Source of the DNA: Pseudomonadota bacterium | GTDB taxonomy: Bacteria > Pseudomonadota > Gammaproteobacteria > Burkholderiales > Rhodocyclaceae | Length of the DNA: 64,000 nucleotides | Assembly: GCA_018241665.1 (NCBI GenBank) | Contig: JAFEDK010000005.1 | Location: forward strand, 248,001-312,000 | Direction: 5' to 3' | Shown: positions 47,776 through 56,276 of the stretch, piece after piece | Layout of the letters: the number at the start of each line of letters is the position of its first letter | How positions within the stretch are numbered: position 1 is the first letter of the stretch | The notes under the pieces: model-generated | The model's input: only the letters and a program-made list of their open reading frames with translations | The model's database searches: none | What the model was told of the DNA's origin: nothing | Made by a program: the position numbers and the translations under genes

Positions 47776-48669
47776 TCAGGCCGGCCTGGACTGGCGATAC
47801 TTGGTCCACCCGCTCCAGCTGTACAGCAGCAGCCCGGCCCAGATCAGCCCAAAGGTGCCAAGGCGGGCCGGCTGCAGCGGCTCGTCGAAGATCAGCACCG
47901 CGGTGAGGAACTGCAGCGTCGGGTTGATGTACATCAGCATGCCCACGGTGGCCAGGTTGAGGCGCTGGGTCGCTGCGGCGAACAGCATCAGCGGCAGCGC
48001 GGTCAGCGCGCCGGCCGCCGCGAGCAGCGCCTGCGTGAGCCCGTCGAAACCAGTCAGCACGCCATGGCCGTGGGCCGCCTGCCAAAGGGTATAGGCACCG
48101 AGCAGCGGCATCAGGGAGAGGGTCTCCAGCCACAGCCCGGAGATCGCGTCCACCGCCACCTGCTTGCGCACCAGCCCGTAGAGGCCGAAGCTGGCGCCGA
48201 GGAACAGGGAGATCCACGGCAGGCTGCCGAGGGTGAAGAACTCGTTGCCGACCGCCGCCACCGCCAGCCCCACCGAGCCCCACTCCTTGGCGTTGAGGCG
48301 CTCCTTCAGCACCAGCATGCCGAGCAGCACATTGACCAGCGGTGTCAGGAAGTAACCCAGGCTGGAGGCCACCACCTGGCGCTGGTCCACCGCCCACAGG
48401 AAGGCCAGCCAGTTGGCGCCGACCAGCAGCGCGGCCAGCGTCAGGCGCCACAGCGTGCCGGGCCGGCGGGCTGCCGCCAACGTAGTGGCCCAATGGCGGC
48501 GCGCGGTGAGAACCAGGCTGACGAACACGCAGCCCCACACCGCCCGGTTGCACAGCAGGTCGAGGGGTGCCACATGGCCGAGCTGGCGGAAGAACAGCGG
48601 AAAGAAGCCCCAGATGCCGTAGGCACCGAGGCCGAAGCCGATGCCGGCGAGGGTCTTGCCTTTATCCAC
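47776..48669 (-). CDS. RarD-like EamA-family transporter
   Basis: About 297 aa with ten hydrophobic helices. The pattern GIGFGLGAYGIWGFFPLFFRQLGHVAPLDLLCNRAVW, then QRQVVASSLGYFLTPLVNVLLGMLVLKERLN and MYINPTLQFLTAVLIFDEPL, is typical of RarD/chloramphenicol-sensitive-type DMT proteins. I prefer the GTG at 48669 (GTG-GAT-AAA) over an upstream GTG at 48708, as family members start just before the first helix. Substrate unknown. Confidence 0.82.
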   Translation of the reverse strand: MDKGKTLAGIGFGLGAYGIWGFFPLFFRQLGHVAPLDLLCNRAVWGCVFVSLVLTARRHWATTLAAARRPGTLWRLTLAALLVGANWLAFLWAVDQRQVVASSLGYFLTPLVNVLLGMLVLKERLNAKEWGSVGLAVAAVGNEFFTLGSLPWISLFLGASFGLYGLVRKQVAVDAISGLWLETLSLMPLLGAYTLWQAAHGHGVLTGFDGLTQALLAAAGALTALPLMLFAAATQRLNLATVGMLMYINPTLQFLTAVLIFDEPLQPARLGTFGLIWAGLLLYSWSGWTKYRQSRPA

Positions 48670-48807
48670 GGGAAGAATCGTGTGCAGGAAAAGACCGCAA
48701 GGTAGCACCGCCTGCTGCGCCGCACCCTTGGGGTTTTCCGCTGCCGCCCGGCGGCGCGCCTACAATGGCGCCATTCCATCATTCCAGTCAGAAGGACGCG
48801 CTACGCC

Positions 48808-49131
48808 ATGTTGATCATCTTCAAATCCCCCGCCAGCGGCGACGTGATCATGTTCGGAAAGAACGGCAAGGAGATGCTGGAAGTGCTCGGCAAGGACAAG
48901 GACGACGCCAAGGGCATCTTCACCGTCGAGCAACTGCCCGCCGCCATCGACACCCTGAAGGCCGCCATCGCCGCCGACAAGGCCCGCCAGACCGACAAAG
49001 GCGACGACGAGGATGACCAGGACGCAAAGCCCGGCGGCGGCGGGGTCAGCTTCTTCCAGCGCGCAGTACCGCTGCTCGAACTGCTGGAACGCTCGCTGAA
49101 GGACAAGGTGCCGGTCACCTGGGGCGTCTGA
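48808..49131 (+). CDS. DUF1840 family protein
   Basis: 107 aa: MLIIFKSPASGDVIMFGKNGKEMLEVLGK at the start, an acidic linker (DDEDDQDAKPGGGG) and VSFFQRAVPLLELLERSLKDKVPVTWGV at the end, which match DUF1840. This family is largely betaproteobacterial, which supports the taxonomic reading. Function unknown; cytoplasmic. AAGGA lies upstream of the ATG. Confidence 0.85.
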   Translation: MLIIFKSPASGDVIMFGKNGKEMLEVLGKDKDDAKGIFTVEQLPAAIDTLKAAIAADKARQTDKGDDEDDQDAKPGGGGVSFFQRAVPLLELLERSLKDKVPVTWGV

Positions 49132-49168
49132 CGGCCCAGGTGGGCGCTGGGCTCTTGTGGGCTGGGCT

Positions 49169-49239
49169 CTGTGGGGGCGAATTCATTCGCCCGCGGTGGT
49201 CGAGCCACACGCGGAGGGCGAATGAATTCGCCCCCACAG
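49169..49239. repeat. Bipartite REP-like element, copy 4
   Basis: Perfect 24-bp arms at 49169-49192 and 49216-49239. The preceding 30 bp (TGGGCTCTTGTGGGCTGGGC type) resemble the 13-bp repeat unit found beside copy 6, and a tandem array follows directly. Confidence 0.9.
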
Positions 49240-49241
49240 GG

Positions 49242-49294
49242 ATCAAGCCCCAAATATCAAGCCCCAGGTATCAGCCCCAGGTATCAGCCCCCAC
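49242..49294. repeat. Short tandem array flanking REP copy 4
   Basis: Four imperfect 12-14-bp units: ATCAAGCCCCAAAT, ATCAAGCCCCAGGT, ATCAGCCCCAGGT, ATCAGCCCCCAC. The array starts 3 bp after the palindrome. No coding potential is apparent between it and the isochorismatase gene. Confidence 0.75.
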
Positions 49295-49355
49295 AAAGGC
49301 CAAGCCCAGCCCTCATGCCTTCACTGCACCAGGCACCGGCAATCTGATTCTGCCC

Positions 49356-49955
49356 TCAATCCGGAATCTCCTCCCCCGTCGCCACGACCACCCCGAACAT
49401 GTCGGCCAGCGTGGCCAGCACCGATACCTGCAGGGCCTCGGCAGTCACCACGCCGCCGCCGAGAGCCGGCAGGCTGCGGGTGGCCGTGCAGTCGGCCGGC
49501 ACCGTCACCCCGTAGCCCAGGCTGTAGGCGCCGCGGGCGGTGGAGTTGACGCAGTTGTGGGTCATGAAGCCGATGATCAGCAGATTCTTCGCGCCCCTTT
49601 CCTTCAGCAGCACGTCCAGTTCGGTACCGACGAAGGCGTTCGGCAGGCGTTTGACGACCACCGGCTCGCCATCCACCGGCGCGACCTTGTCGGCGATGGC
49701 GCCGATCTCGGCGCTGATGTCGAACAGGCTGCCGGGACCGGCGTCGTGCTGCACGTGGATCACCGGCACGCCGAGGCGACGGGCACGGGCGAGCAGTCTG
49801 GCGCACGCGTCGAGGGCCGGCTCGATGCCGGTCAGTTCCATCGTGCCGCCACGGTAGGTGTTCTGCGCGTCGATGATGATCAGCGTGGTTTCGGACAGTT
49901 GCGGCGGCGTCATCGATTTGCCGGCGATCTGGCGGAGCAGGAAGGGAGCGGACAT
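49356..49955 (-). CDS. Isochorismatase-family cysteine hydrolase
   Basis: 199 aa. The catalytic triad positions are visible: Asp29 (LIIIDAQNTY), Lys in VVVKRLPNAFVGT, and Cys in FMTHNCVNSTARGA with the preceding cis-peptide region. Members hydrolyse amide or vinyl-ether substrates (nicotinamidase, carbamoylase, isochorismatase types); the exact substrate cannot be read. GGAGA precedes the ATG. It is divergent from a LysR regulator 123 bp away, its likely controller. Confidence 0.88.
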   Translation of the reverse strand: MSAPFLLRQIAGKSMTPPQLSETTLIIIDAQNTYRGGTMELTGIEPALDACARLLARARRLGVPVIHVQHDAGPGSLFDISAEIGAIADKVAPVDGEPVVVKRLPNAFVGTELDVLLKERGAKNLLIIGFMTHNCVNSTARGAYSLGYGVTVPADCTATRSLPALGGGVVTAEALQVSVLATLADMFGVVVATGEEIPD

Positions 49956-50078
49956 GGATTTTCTCCAGGACGATTAGAGGTGGAGCCAGCTTAGGCTGAT
50001 GGAATACCTGCGTAAATCGACACGCCTGCAGCCCTTTCCTGCAAAAATGCAGGCCATCATGATTCAGCAGAACACGCC

Positions 50079-50966
50079 ATGAACTGGGACGACCTGCGCT
50101 TCGTCGTCGAGATCGGGCGCGCCGGCACCCTCGCCGCCGCGGCCCGCCATCTGAAGGTGGACCAGACCACCGTCGCCCGACGGCTGCGCACGCTGGAGGA
50201 TGAACTGGGTGCTGCCCTCTTCGAGCGCGGCGACGGACACTGGCGGCCGACCGCCATCGGCGCCGACGTGCTGCAACGCGCCGGGCGCATCGAGGAGGAC
50301 GTGACCGCCCTGCTGCGTGTGGCGGAAGCCGGCGCCGGCGCGGTGAGCGGCCTGGTGCGCGTCACCGCGGTCGGCACCATCATCGGCGACTACCTGGCGC
50401 CGCGGCTGGCCGGCCTGTACGCCCGCCACCCGGACCTGAGCGTCGAGCTGATCGCCAGCAACGACAACCTCAACGTGGCCCGCCGCGAGGCCGACATCGC
50501 GATCCGCCTGGCGCGCCCGACGCGGGGCGACTTCCTGATCCGTAAGCTGGCCGACAGCGGCTTTGCCATCTATGGCGCCGCCGGCGACGGCCAGGACACG
50601 CCAAACGACTGGGTCGCCTATCTGGACGACCTCGCCCACACGCCGGAGATGCAAGCCCTGGAAAGCCTGCGTGGCAACGGCCGGATCCGCCTGCGCTCGG
50701 GCAACATGCGCGGCCTGATGCGGGCCGTCGCCAGCGGCATCGGCTGCGGCATCCTGCCGTGCTTCCTGGCCGATCCGGAGCCGGGACTGCGGCGCCTGTC
50801 CGGCCCGCAGCCGATACTAAGCCGCGAGATCTGGCTGCTGGTCCATCCGGACGCCCGCCAGCAGGCCCGCGTGGCGGCGGTCGCCGACTGGCTGGCCGAA
50901 TGTTTCGCCGGCGACGGCGCACTGTTCCGCGGCGAGCTTCAGTCGCCGACGCGGGTCAGCACATAA
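50079..50966 (+). CDS. LysR-family transcriptional regulator
   Basis: 295 aa. An N-terminal winged helix-turn-helix (MNWDDLRFVVEIGRAGTLAAAARHLKVDQTTVARRLRTLEDELGA) is followed by a substrate-binding domain (VSGLVRVTAVGTIIGDYLAPRLAGLY, SNDNLNVARREADIAIRLARP). The divergent layout with the isochorismatase gene suggests control of that gene. The 3' end overlaps the convergent serine hydrolase gene by 28 bp. Confidence 0.92.
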   Translation: MNWDDLRFVVEIGRAGTLAAAARHLKVDQTTVARRLRTLEDELGAALFERGDGHWRPTAIGADVLQRAGRIEEDVTALLRVAEAGAGAVSGLVRVTAVGTIIGDYLAPRLAGLYARHPDLSVELIASNDNLNVARREADIAIRLARPTRGDFLIRKLADSGFAIYGAAGDGQDTPNDWVAYLDDLAHTPEMQALESLRGNGRIRLRSGNMRGLMRAVASGIGCGILPCFLADPEPGLRRLSGPQPILSREIWLLVHPDARQQARVAAVADWLAECFAGDGALFRGELQSPTRVST

Positions 50967-52738
50967 CCCGCGAAACGGCACTCCACCGCGTCGTCGGCCT
51001 TCCGGCACTGCACCGTCTCGCCGCTGTCCGCCAGTTGCCCGAGGATCAGGGCTTTGTCCTCCCCCTGGGGCAGCAGCACCTGGCGCACCGGCGGCCCCTC
51101 CAGCACCTGTACCTCCAGCAGCGGATAGCCGTTGCCTTCGCGGACACGGATCTCCTTGAACAGCGGGACATCCTTGCCCTGGTTGCTGATCGCGTAGCGC
51201 CCCAGGTAGGGCCGGACCCAACCGGGCTGCGCCGGTGGTGGCAGTTTCTCGCCGACCAGCGCCTCGGCCCCCAGTCGCTCGCCGACCAGCAGCTCCCGCC
51301 CGGCAACCGTGCGCCGGCTGATGCCATACTGGCCGATCTCACCGAGGCCGATCGGGAACAGGCCGAACAGGCGATAGCCCAGCCCGAGGCGCCCATCGGC
51401 CCGCGGCTCCAGGTCGAGGCGGGTGCCCAGCACGTCGGCCGCCAAGGCGTTGCCACGGCGCTCCACCCGCACATGCCCGAACAGCGTGGCGTAGTCCCCC
51501 TCCCAGCGGAGCGCCTCGGCTTCCGCCAAGGGCGCCGCCTTGGTGGGTTCCGCAGCGGGTGGCGGCCGCAAGCCGCTGCGGGCCTCCAGCGCCACCGACA
51601 GCACCTCGTTGGCGATCCGTTCCACCGCCGCCCCCGACCCGGCGCTGTTGCTGAGCACCACCACCGCCAGCTTGTGCTCCGGCAAGGCCACCAGCGACGA
51701 ATGGAAGTTGCGGGTCGCGCCGCCATGGAGCACGACCTTGCCGCCGTGCTGGAGCGCCGGCCGGCCGATGAACCAGCCGATGCCGATGCGAGCGTCCAGA
51801 TCCAGCGGCACGTTCGCATTCTGCGGGCGCAGCATCTCGGCCACCGTTTCCGCCTTCAGTACACGCCCGCCGCGAGCCTGACCATCGGCAAAGACCATCG
51901 ACGCGAAGCGCGCCAAGTCCGCTGCGCTGGCGTTCAGGCCACCCGCCGGCACGTCGCGCAGGGCCGGCTCGTCCCGCAGGCGGCCCTTGTCATAGCCGCG
52001 GGCCATCAGCGGCGATGCCGACGGCCCCGCGCTGAAGGAAGCCCCGGCCATGCCCAGCGGCGCCAGCAGGGACTGCTGAAGGTGGTCGGCGAAAGGCCGG
52101 CCCGCCGCCCGCTCCACCGCCGCGCCAACCAGCGTGATGCCGAGGTTGGAATAGGACAGCACGGTGCCCGGCGCGTAGGGCGTGTCGATATCGGCCAACA
52201 GCGGAATCACGCTGGTGAAGGGCGGCGGCGTCTCGGTGAAGAAGTCCTTCAGGTAATCCCGCGGCAGGCCGGCGTGATGGGTCATCAGGCCACGCAGGGT
52301 AATCGGCGGCGCACCGGCGAAGCGGCTGCGGATCGAGAAATCAGGCAGCGCGCGAGTCAGCGGCGCGTCGATGTCGAGGCGGCCCTGCTCGGCCAGCTGC
52401 ATGGCCACCGTGTCGGTGAACAGCTTGGAGATTGAGCCAACCCGGTACAGCGTATCCGGCGTCGCCGGCACGCCCTTCTCCTGGTCGGCAAAGCCAAAGC
52501 CGCGCGCCCACAGCAGCTTCTGGTCGTCCACCACGGCCACGCTGAGGCCGACGATGGACTGCTTGCGCATCTCGTACTCGATGAGGCGGGTCGCGTAGTC
52601 CTGCACCCGCGCATCGTCGTTGCGCGCCAGTTCGGGCGGGCGCAACGGTGCCGCCGCGCAGCCTGCCAGCAGCAGGACCGTTACCGCCAGCACACCCGCC
52701 CTGGGCGGGAGAAATCCACACAAAGCCATGTCATTCAT
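50939..52738 (-). CDS. Beta-lactamase-related serine hydrolase lipoprotein
   Basis: About 599 aa. A lipoprotein signal (AVTVLLLAGC) places it on the periplasmic side of a membrane. The serine beta-lactamase/class C fold has the SxxK motif in VGSISKLFT and a YxN motif in VLSYSNLG. The ~200-residue C-terminal region, after PPAAEPTKAAPLAEAE, is a beta-rich extension as in EstB/Pab87-like peptidases. Likely a D-Ala-D-X peptidase or esterase. Start taken at ATG 52738, which gives a compact signal peptide; an ATG 21 nt upstream is possible. Confidence 0.88.
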   Translation of the reverse strand: MNDMALCGFLPPRAGVLAVTVLLLAGCAAAPLRPPELARNDDARVQDYATRLIEYEMRKQSIVGLSVAVVDDQKLLWARGFGFADQEKGVPATPDTLYRVGSISKLFTDTVAMQLAEQGRLDIDAPLTRALPDFSIRSRFAGAPPITLRGLMTHHAGLPRDYLKDFFTETPPPFTSVIPLLADIDTPYAPGTVLSYSNLGITLVGAAVERAAGRPFADHLQQSLLAPLGMAGASFSAGPSASPLMARGYDKGRLRDEPALRDVPAGGLNASAADLARFASMVFADGQARGGRVLKAETVAEMLRPQNANVPLDLDARIGIGWFIGRPALQHGGKVVLHGGATRNFHSSLVALPEHKLAVVVLSNSAGSGAAVERIANEVLSVALEARSGLRPPPAAEPTKAAPLAEAEALRWEGDYATLFGHVRVERRGNALAADVLGTRLDLEPRADGRLGLGYRLFGLFPIGLGEIGQYGISRRTVAGRELLVGERLGAEALVGEKLPPPAQPGWVRPYLGRYAISNQGKDVPLFKEIRVREGNGYPLLEVQVLEGPPVRQVLLPQGEDKALILGQLADSGETVQCRKADDAVECRFAGYVLTRVGD

Positions 52739-52893
52739 TCCCATGGAATACAAAGACATGACCCTAGCGTATTCCCCGGCCTGCCATCAAGCGGCGGCAT
52801 GCACTCCACGAAGCGTCACAAAAGCTTCATTCAAATGGCGTGAAGCGCTGACCACAATGGCGGTATTACGTTTTGCCACGCCGTCCCGCCACC

Positions 52894-53706
52894 ATGTACC
52901 TCAGCGGTCTGATCGTCCACCTCCGCGAACTGCTCGCCAGCGAAGCCCTCGGCTTCGTCTTCCAACCGATCTTCGACCTCCGTCGGCGGACGGTGCTGGG
53001 CTACGAAACCCTGATGCGCGGCCCGGAGGCCTCCCCCCTGCACACCCCCGAACAGCTGTTGCGCGTCGCCCGCGAAGCCGAACTGGGGCTCGAGCTGGAA
53101 CGCCTGGCCACCCGTCTGGCCGTGGCGGCATTCGTGCAGGCGGAACTGCCCGGCCGCCTGTTCATCAACCTGAGCGCGGCGATGGTCGTCGACCATGCGG
53201 AAACGGGCGACCTGCCGAAACTGCTGGCCGGCGCCGGGCTGGCACCGGACCGGCTGGTCATCGAGCTGCGCCAGCAGCCGGATGACGACAGCGCCGGGCT
53301 GACCGGCGCCCTGCACACCATTGCGGCGCTGGGCATCGGCCTGGCCTTCGACCGCCTCGGGCCGGCCGCGGACAGCAGCGCGCCGCAACCCGACTTCATC
53401 AAGCTGAGCCCGCCGCAGGTTCGCCAGATCCACGCCAACCTGCCGCGCCAGCAGGAAGTGGCGGCCTGCCTGGAGCGGGCCGAAGCCCTCGGGATCCAGC
53501 TGGTCGCCGAAGGCGTCGAGGACGCCCGCGAGCTGGCCGCCCTCAATGCGCTGGGCTGCGAATTCGCCCAGGGCTTCCTGCTCGGCCGCCCGTCCACCGA
53601 ACCCTTCCGCCAGCTGTCCCGCGGAGTCAGCGGCATCCTCGATGCCCAGCGTGGCGCGCGGGTGTTGCCGGCAACACCCCGGCCGCCGCTCCCGCCCCTG
53701 CACTGA
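52894..53706 (+). CDS. Standalone EAL-domain protein with degenerate catalytic site
   Basis: About 270 aa, a complete EAL barrel without other domains. It keeps FVFQPIFDLRRRTVLGYETLMRG (EAL replaced by ETL), FINLSAAM, DFIKLS, LVAEGVE and the ending EFAQGFLLGRP. The key metal-binding DDFGTG loop is replaced by FDRLGPAADSS, and the E-T-E strand reads IELRQQ. Two or more catalytic acids are therefore missing, so it is probably a c-di-GMP receptor or protein-interaction module. ATG 52894 chosen over a TTG 21 nt upstream; no ribosome-binding site is clear. Confidence 0.85.
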   Translation: MYLSGLIVHLRELLASEALGFVFQPIFDLRRRTVLGYETLMRGPEASPLHTPEQLLRVAREAELGLELERLATRLAVAAFVQAELPGRLFINLSAAMVVDHAETGDLPKLLAGAGLAPDRLVIELRQQPDDDSAGLTGALHTIAALGIGLAFDRLGPAADSSAPQPDFIKLSPPQVRQIHANLPRQQEVAACLERAEALGIQLVAEGVEDARELAALNALGCEFAQGFLLGRPSTEPFRQLSRGVSGILDAQRGARVLPATPRPPLPPLH

Positions 53707-53735
53707 GGCGCCAAGCCAGCGGCCGCAAGGCTCAC

Positions 53736-53823
53736 CTGGGCTGGGGCTGGGGCTGGGGCTGGGGCTGGGGCTGGGGCTGGGGCTGGGGCTGGGGCTGGGG
53801 CTGGGGCTGGGGCTGGGGCTGGG
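53736..53823 (+). repeat. 6-bp G-rich tandem array (CTGGGG)n
   Basis: Thirteen perfect CTGGGG units (53741-53818) with partial units at both ends. The plus strand has 13 runs of four G separated by two bases, an ideal G-quadruplex sequence. It lies between the EAL gene and REP copy 5, four bases before the palindrome. The rest of the 339-bp gap contains that REP and short C-rich repeats (CCCCCACAGACTCC-like, 53890-53990). Confidence 0.95.
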
Positions 53824-53827
53824 TGTA

Positions 53828-53898
53828 CTGTAGGGGCGAATTCATTCGCCCGCGGAGGTCACTCAGCCTGCGGAGGGCGAATGAATTCGCCCCCACAG
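53828..53898. repeat. Bipartite REP-like element, copy 5
   Basis: Arms 53828-53851 (CTGTAGGGGCGAATTCATTC..., one variant base) and 53875-53898. It follows the hexamer array immediately. Confidence 0.9.
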
Positions 53899-54045
53899 AC
53901 TCCCTACCCCCAAAGCAGATTCTCTGGCGCCCCACACAGACTGCTGCCCCCTGCTGATTTCTGCCCCCACAGACTCCTGCCACAACACCCCGATGCCTGT
54001 CCCCGGACACCGCAGCCTGGCTATGGGGCACGCCACCGAATCCCT

Positions 54046-55890
54046 TCAAACGGCCGTCAGCTGCGCATACAGCTTGGGGAGACGCGCCGGAAGTTCGGCC
54101 GGATTGCGCAGGATGGTGTAGCCGGCCGGGCCGAAGAGGTGCGGCAGATAGCCCTGGCCTTCCTTGTCGATGGTCACGCAGAACGGCCGCACGCCCTCCT
54201 GGCGGGCGGCGTTGAGGCTCATGCGGGTGTCCTCGATGCCGTAGCGGCCCTCGTAGTGGTCCACGTCGTTGGGCTTTCCGTCGGACAGGATCAGCAGCAG
54301 GCGCAGCGCCTCCGGCCGCTTGGCGAGGATCTGCGTGGCATAGCGGATGGCGGCGCCCATGCGGGTGTAGAAGCCCGGCTTGAGGGCGCCGATGCGGCCG
54401 CGGATGCGGTCGTCCACCTTCTCGCCGAAATCCTTGATGCGGTGGAAGCGGATGTGGTCGCGCCGCCGCGACGAGAAACCGTACAGGCCGAAGGGATCGC
54501 CGGTGGCGCCGAGGGCCTCGGAGAACAGCCACAGGCTGTCGCGGATCACGTCGATGACGCGCTGCTCGTCGCTGACCCAGGTATCGGTGGACAGGGACAG
54601 GTCGGCCAGCACCAGGCAGCACAGATCCCGCTCGCGGCGCTCGCAGGACAGATAGCCGCCGCCGCTCGCCGCCACATGGCCAGTGCGCCGGTCGGCGAAG
54701 GCCCGCACGCAGGCGTCGATGTCCAGCTCGGGGCCGTCGGGCTGGTTCTTCAGCCAGCGCTTGGCCGGGGTCAGCGCCTCCAGCTGGCGGCGCAGGCGCC
54801 GCGCCGGACGCACCAGGTGCGCCGGCAGTGGGCCGGGCATCGCGTCGCGGGGGTCGAGCACCGTCACGCTGCACATGTCGCGCTTCAGCAGCTGCTTCTT
54901 CCAGTCCCATTCGGGCAGCAGGATGCCGGTTTCCAGCGGCACGTCGTCGGCCGCCGCGGACGGCAGATCGAGGTCGAAGCGCACTTTGGAGGCGGTGTCG
55001 TGGCCGTCCTGGGCCACCGCGATCTTGTCCATCTCGCTGGCCGCCCGCGGCGCATCCTCGCCGTCGCCCTCCTCGTGGCCGCGATTGACCTTCACGTATT
55101 CGGCGAAGGACAGCAGGCTCTCTGCGCGGAAAGGCAGGATCAGGCCGTTGCGGCCATCCGGCATGTCCTCCCGCTGGGCCTGCCGGCGTCTCTCGGTGGC
55201 GTCCTCCGTCTTGCCGCCTTCCCGCTGTTCGGCCGGTGTCGGATTGGCCGCGGCCTGGCGGCGGTCGATGGCCACCGGCGCCGGGTACAGCCACAGGGCC
55301 ACCGGCACCGGCGGACGGCGCGCGGACGGCAGCGCGGCGACGCTGCCCGGTTCGGCCAGCGCACGGCGGATCGCCGTTTCCACCGCCGCCTCGTCGGCCG
55401 GCAACTTGCGCGGCTCGGGCCGCTCCGCGGTGATCGCCTCCACCAGCCGCCGGTAGCGCGAGCCGAAACCCGGAAAGGCCGCCAGCGTGGCCGCACTGGC
55501 CTGCTGGTTGGCGACGATCCAGTTGTCCGCGGACAGATCCGCCTCATCCAGCGCCGCCCCCTGGGCGATCAGCCACAGGTAGAGGTCGCGGTTGAGCGTC
55601 CGCTCGGGGAACAGCGCGATCTCCGCCGGCAGGCGCAGGGTCTCGGCGTCCCGCGCCGCATGGGCGATCTTCTCGCCGGTGTGGGCGATGCGCGCCAGCC
55701 AGCCGCGCCGGGCGCCATGCTCGGTCTCGGCGGCCGGCGCCACCCGCAGGCCCGGATCGCCGCCCAGCGCGCGGAACAGGATGCCGGCGCTGCGTTCGAT
55801 GTCCGCCAGCCGCACCGCCGCCTGCGGATACGTGCGCGTCGCCGCCCGCGTGATGAAACGGTGCCACAAGCCACCGACAAACTCTTCCAT
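54046..55890 (-). CDS. NorD-like VWA-domain protein (nitric oxide reductase activation/CbbO-like)
   Basis: 614 aa. The N-terminal half is helical (MEEFVGGLWHRFITRAA). A C-terminal von Willebrand A domain has the MIDAS motif DLSLSTDTW (Asp430, Ser432, Ser434) and TRMGAAIRYATQIL, LLILSDGKPNDVDHYEGRYG. This layout matches NorD, which works with the AAA+ protein NorQ to mature NO reductase, or the related CbbO, which activates Rubisco. No NorQ/CbbQ partner or norCB gene is in the window, so it is a solitary copy. GGAGGGC precedes the ATG. REP elements with tandem arrays flank it on both sides. Confidence 0.8.
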   Translation of the reverse strand: MEEFVGGLWHRFITRAATRTYPQAAVRLADIERSAGILFRALGGDPGLRVAPAAETEHGARRGWLARIAHTGEKIAHAARDAETLRLPAEIALFPERTLNRDLYLWLIAQGAALDEADLSADNWIVANQQASAATLAAFPGFGSRYRRLVEAITAERPEPRKLPADEAAVETAIRRALAEPGSVAALPSARRPPVPVALWLYPAPVAIDRRQAAANPTPAEQREGGKTEDATERRRQAQREDMPDGRNGLILPFRAESLLSFAEYVKVNRGHEEGDGEDAPRAASEMDKIAVAQDGHDTASKVRFDLDLPSAAADDVPLETGILLPEWDWKKQLLKRDMCSVTVLDPRDAMPGPLPAHLVRPARRLRRQLEALTPAKRWLKNQPDGPELDIDACVRAFADRRTGHVAASGGGYLSCERRERDLCCLVLADLSLSTDTWVSDEQRVIDVIRDSLWLFSEALGATGDPFGLYGFSSRRRDHIRFHRIKDFGEKVDDRIRGRIGALKPGFYTRMGAAIRYATQILAKRPEALRLLLILSDGKPNDVDHYEGRYGIEDTRMSLNAARQEGVRPFCVTIDKEGQGYLPHLFGPAGYTILRNPAELPARLPKLYAQLTAV

Positions 55891-56019
55891 GTCCGCCCTC
55901 CGCCAAGACTGCGACCGACCTCCGCATGATCACGAAAGACCGGCACCGCCCCGACTGTACGGGGCATCCCCGTAACGCGTCCCTGTCCTGGCTCAATTTA
56001 CGGAGCAAGCTGGGTAGGG

Positions 56020-56123
56020 CTGTGGGGCTGGGCTGTGGGGCTGGGCTGTGGGGCTGGGCTGTGGGGCTGGGCTGTGGGGCTGGGCTGTGGGGCTGGGCTG
56101 TGGGGCTGGGCTGTGGGGCTGGG
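56020..56123 (+). repeat. 13-bp tandem array (CTGTGGGGCTGGG)8
   Basis: Eight perfect 13-bp units; the ninth (CTGTGGGG) runs directly into the left arm of REP copy 6, so repeat and palindrome share sequence. G-rich on the plus strand. The 386-bp gap between the NorD-like gene and bdhA is otherwise filled by REP copy 6 and a C-rich array after it. Confidence 0.95.
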
Positions 56124-56193
56124 CTGTGGGGGCGAATTCATTCGCCCGCGGAGCTTGCGCAACCGGCGGAGGGCGAATGAATTCGCCCCCACA
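56124..56193. repeat. Bipartite REP-like element, copy 6
   Basis: Arms 56124-56147 and 56171-56193. On the right side, C-rich units CCCCCACAATTCACT (56186-56200), CCCCCCACAATTCACTCA (56201-56218) and CCCCCCACAACTCT extend from the arm end, so both flanks have been duplicated in tandem. Confidence 0.9.
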
Positions 56194-56276
56194 ATTCACT
56201 CCCCCCACAATTCACTCACCCCCCACAACTCTCCCCACTACTCCCCCTGCAAACGACAAGCCTGCCCGGATCGGCC

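Noticed and set aside
53732-55294. 520-codon minus-strand frame ending in a run of Pro-Gln repeats
   Set aside because: The PQPQPQ tail is simply translation of the CTGGGG array, and the rest lies in another frame of the NorD-like gene.
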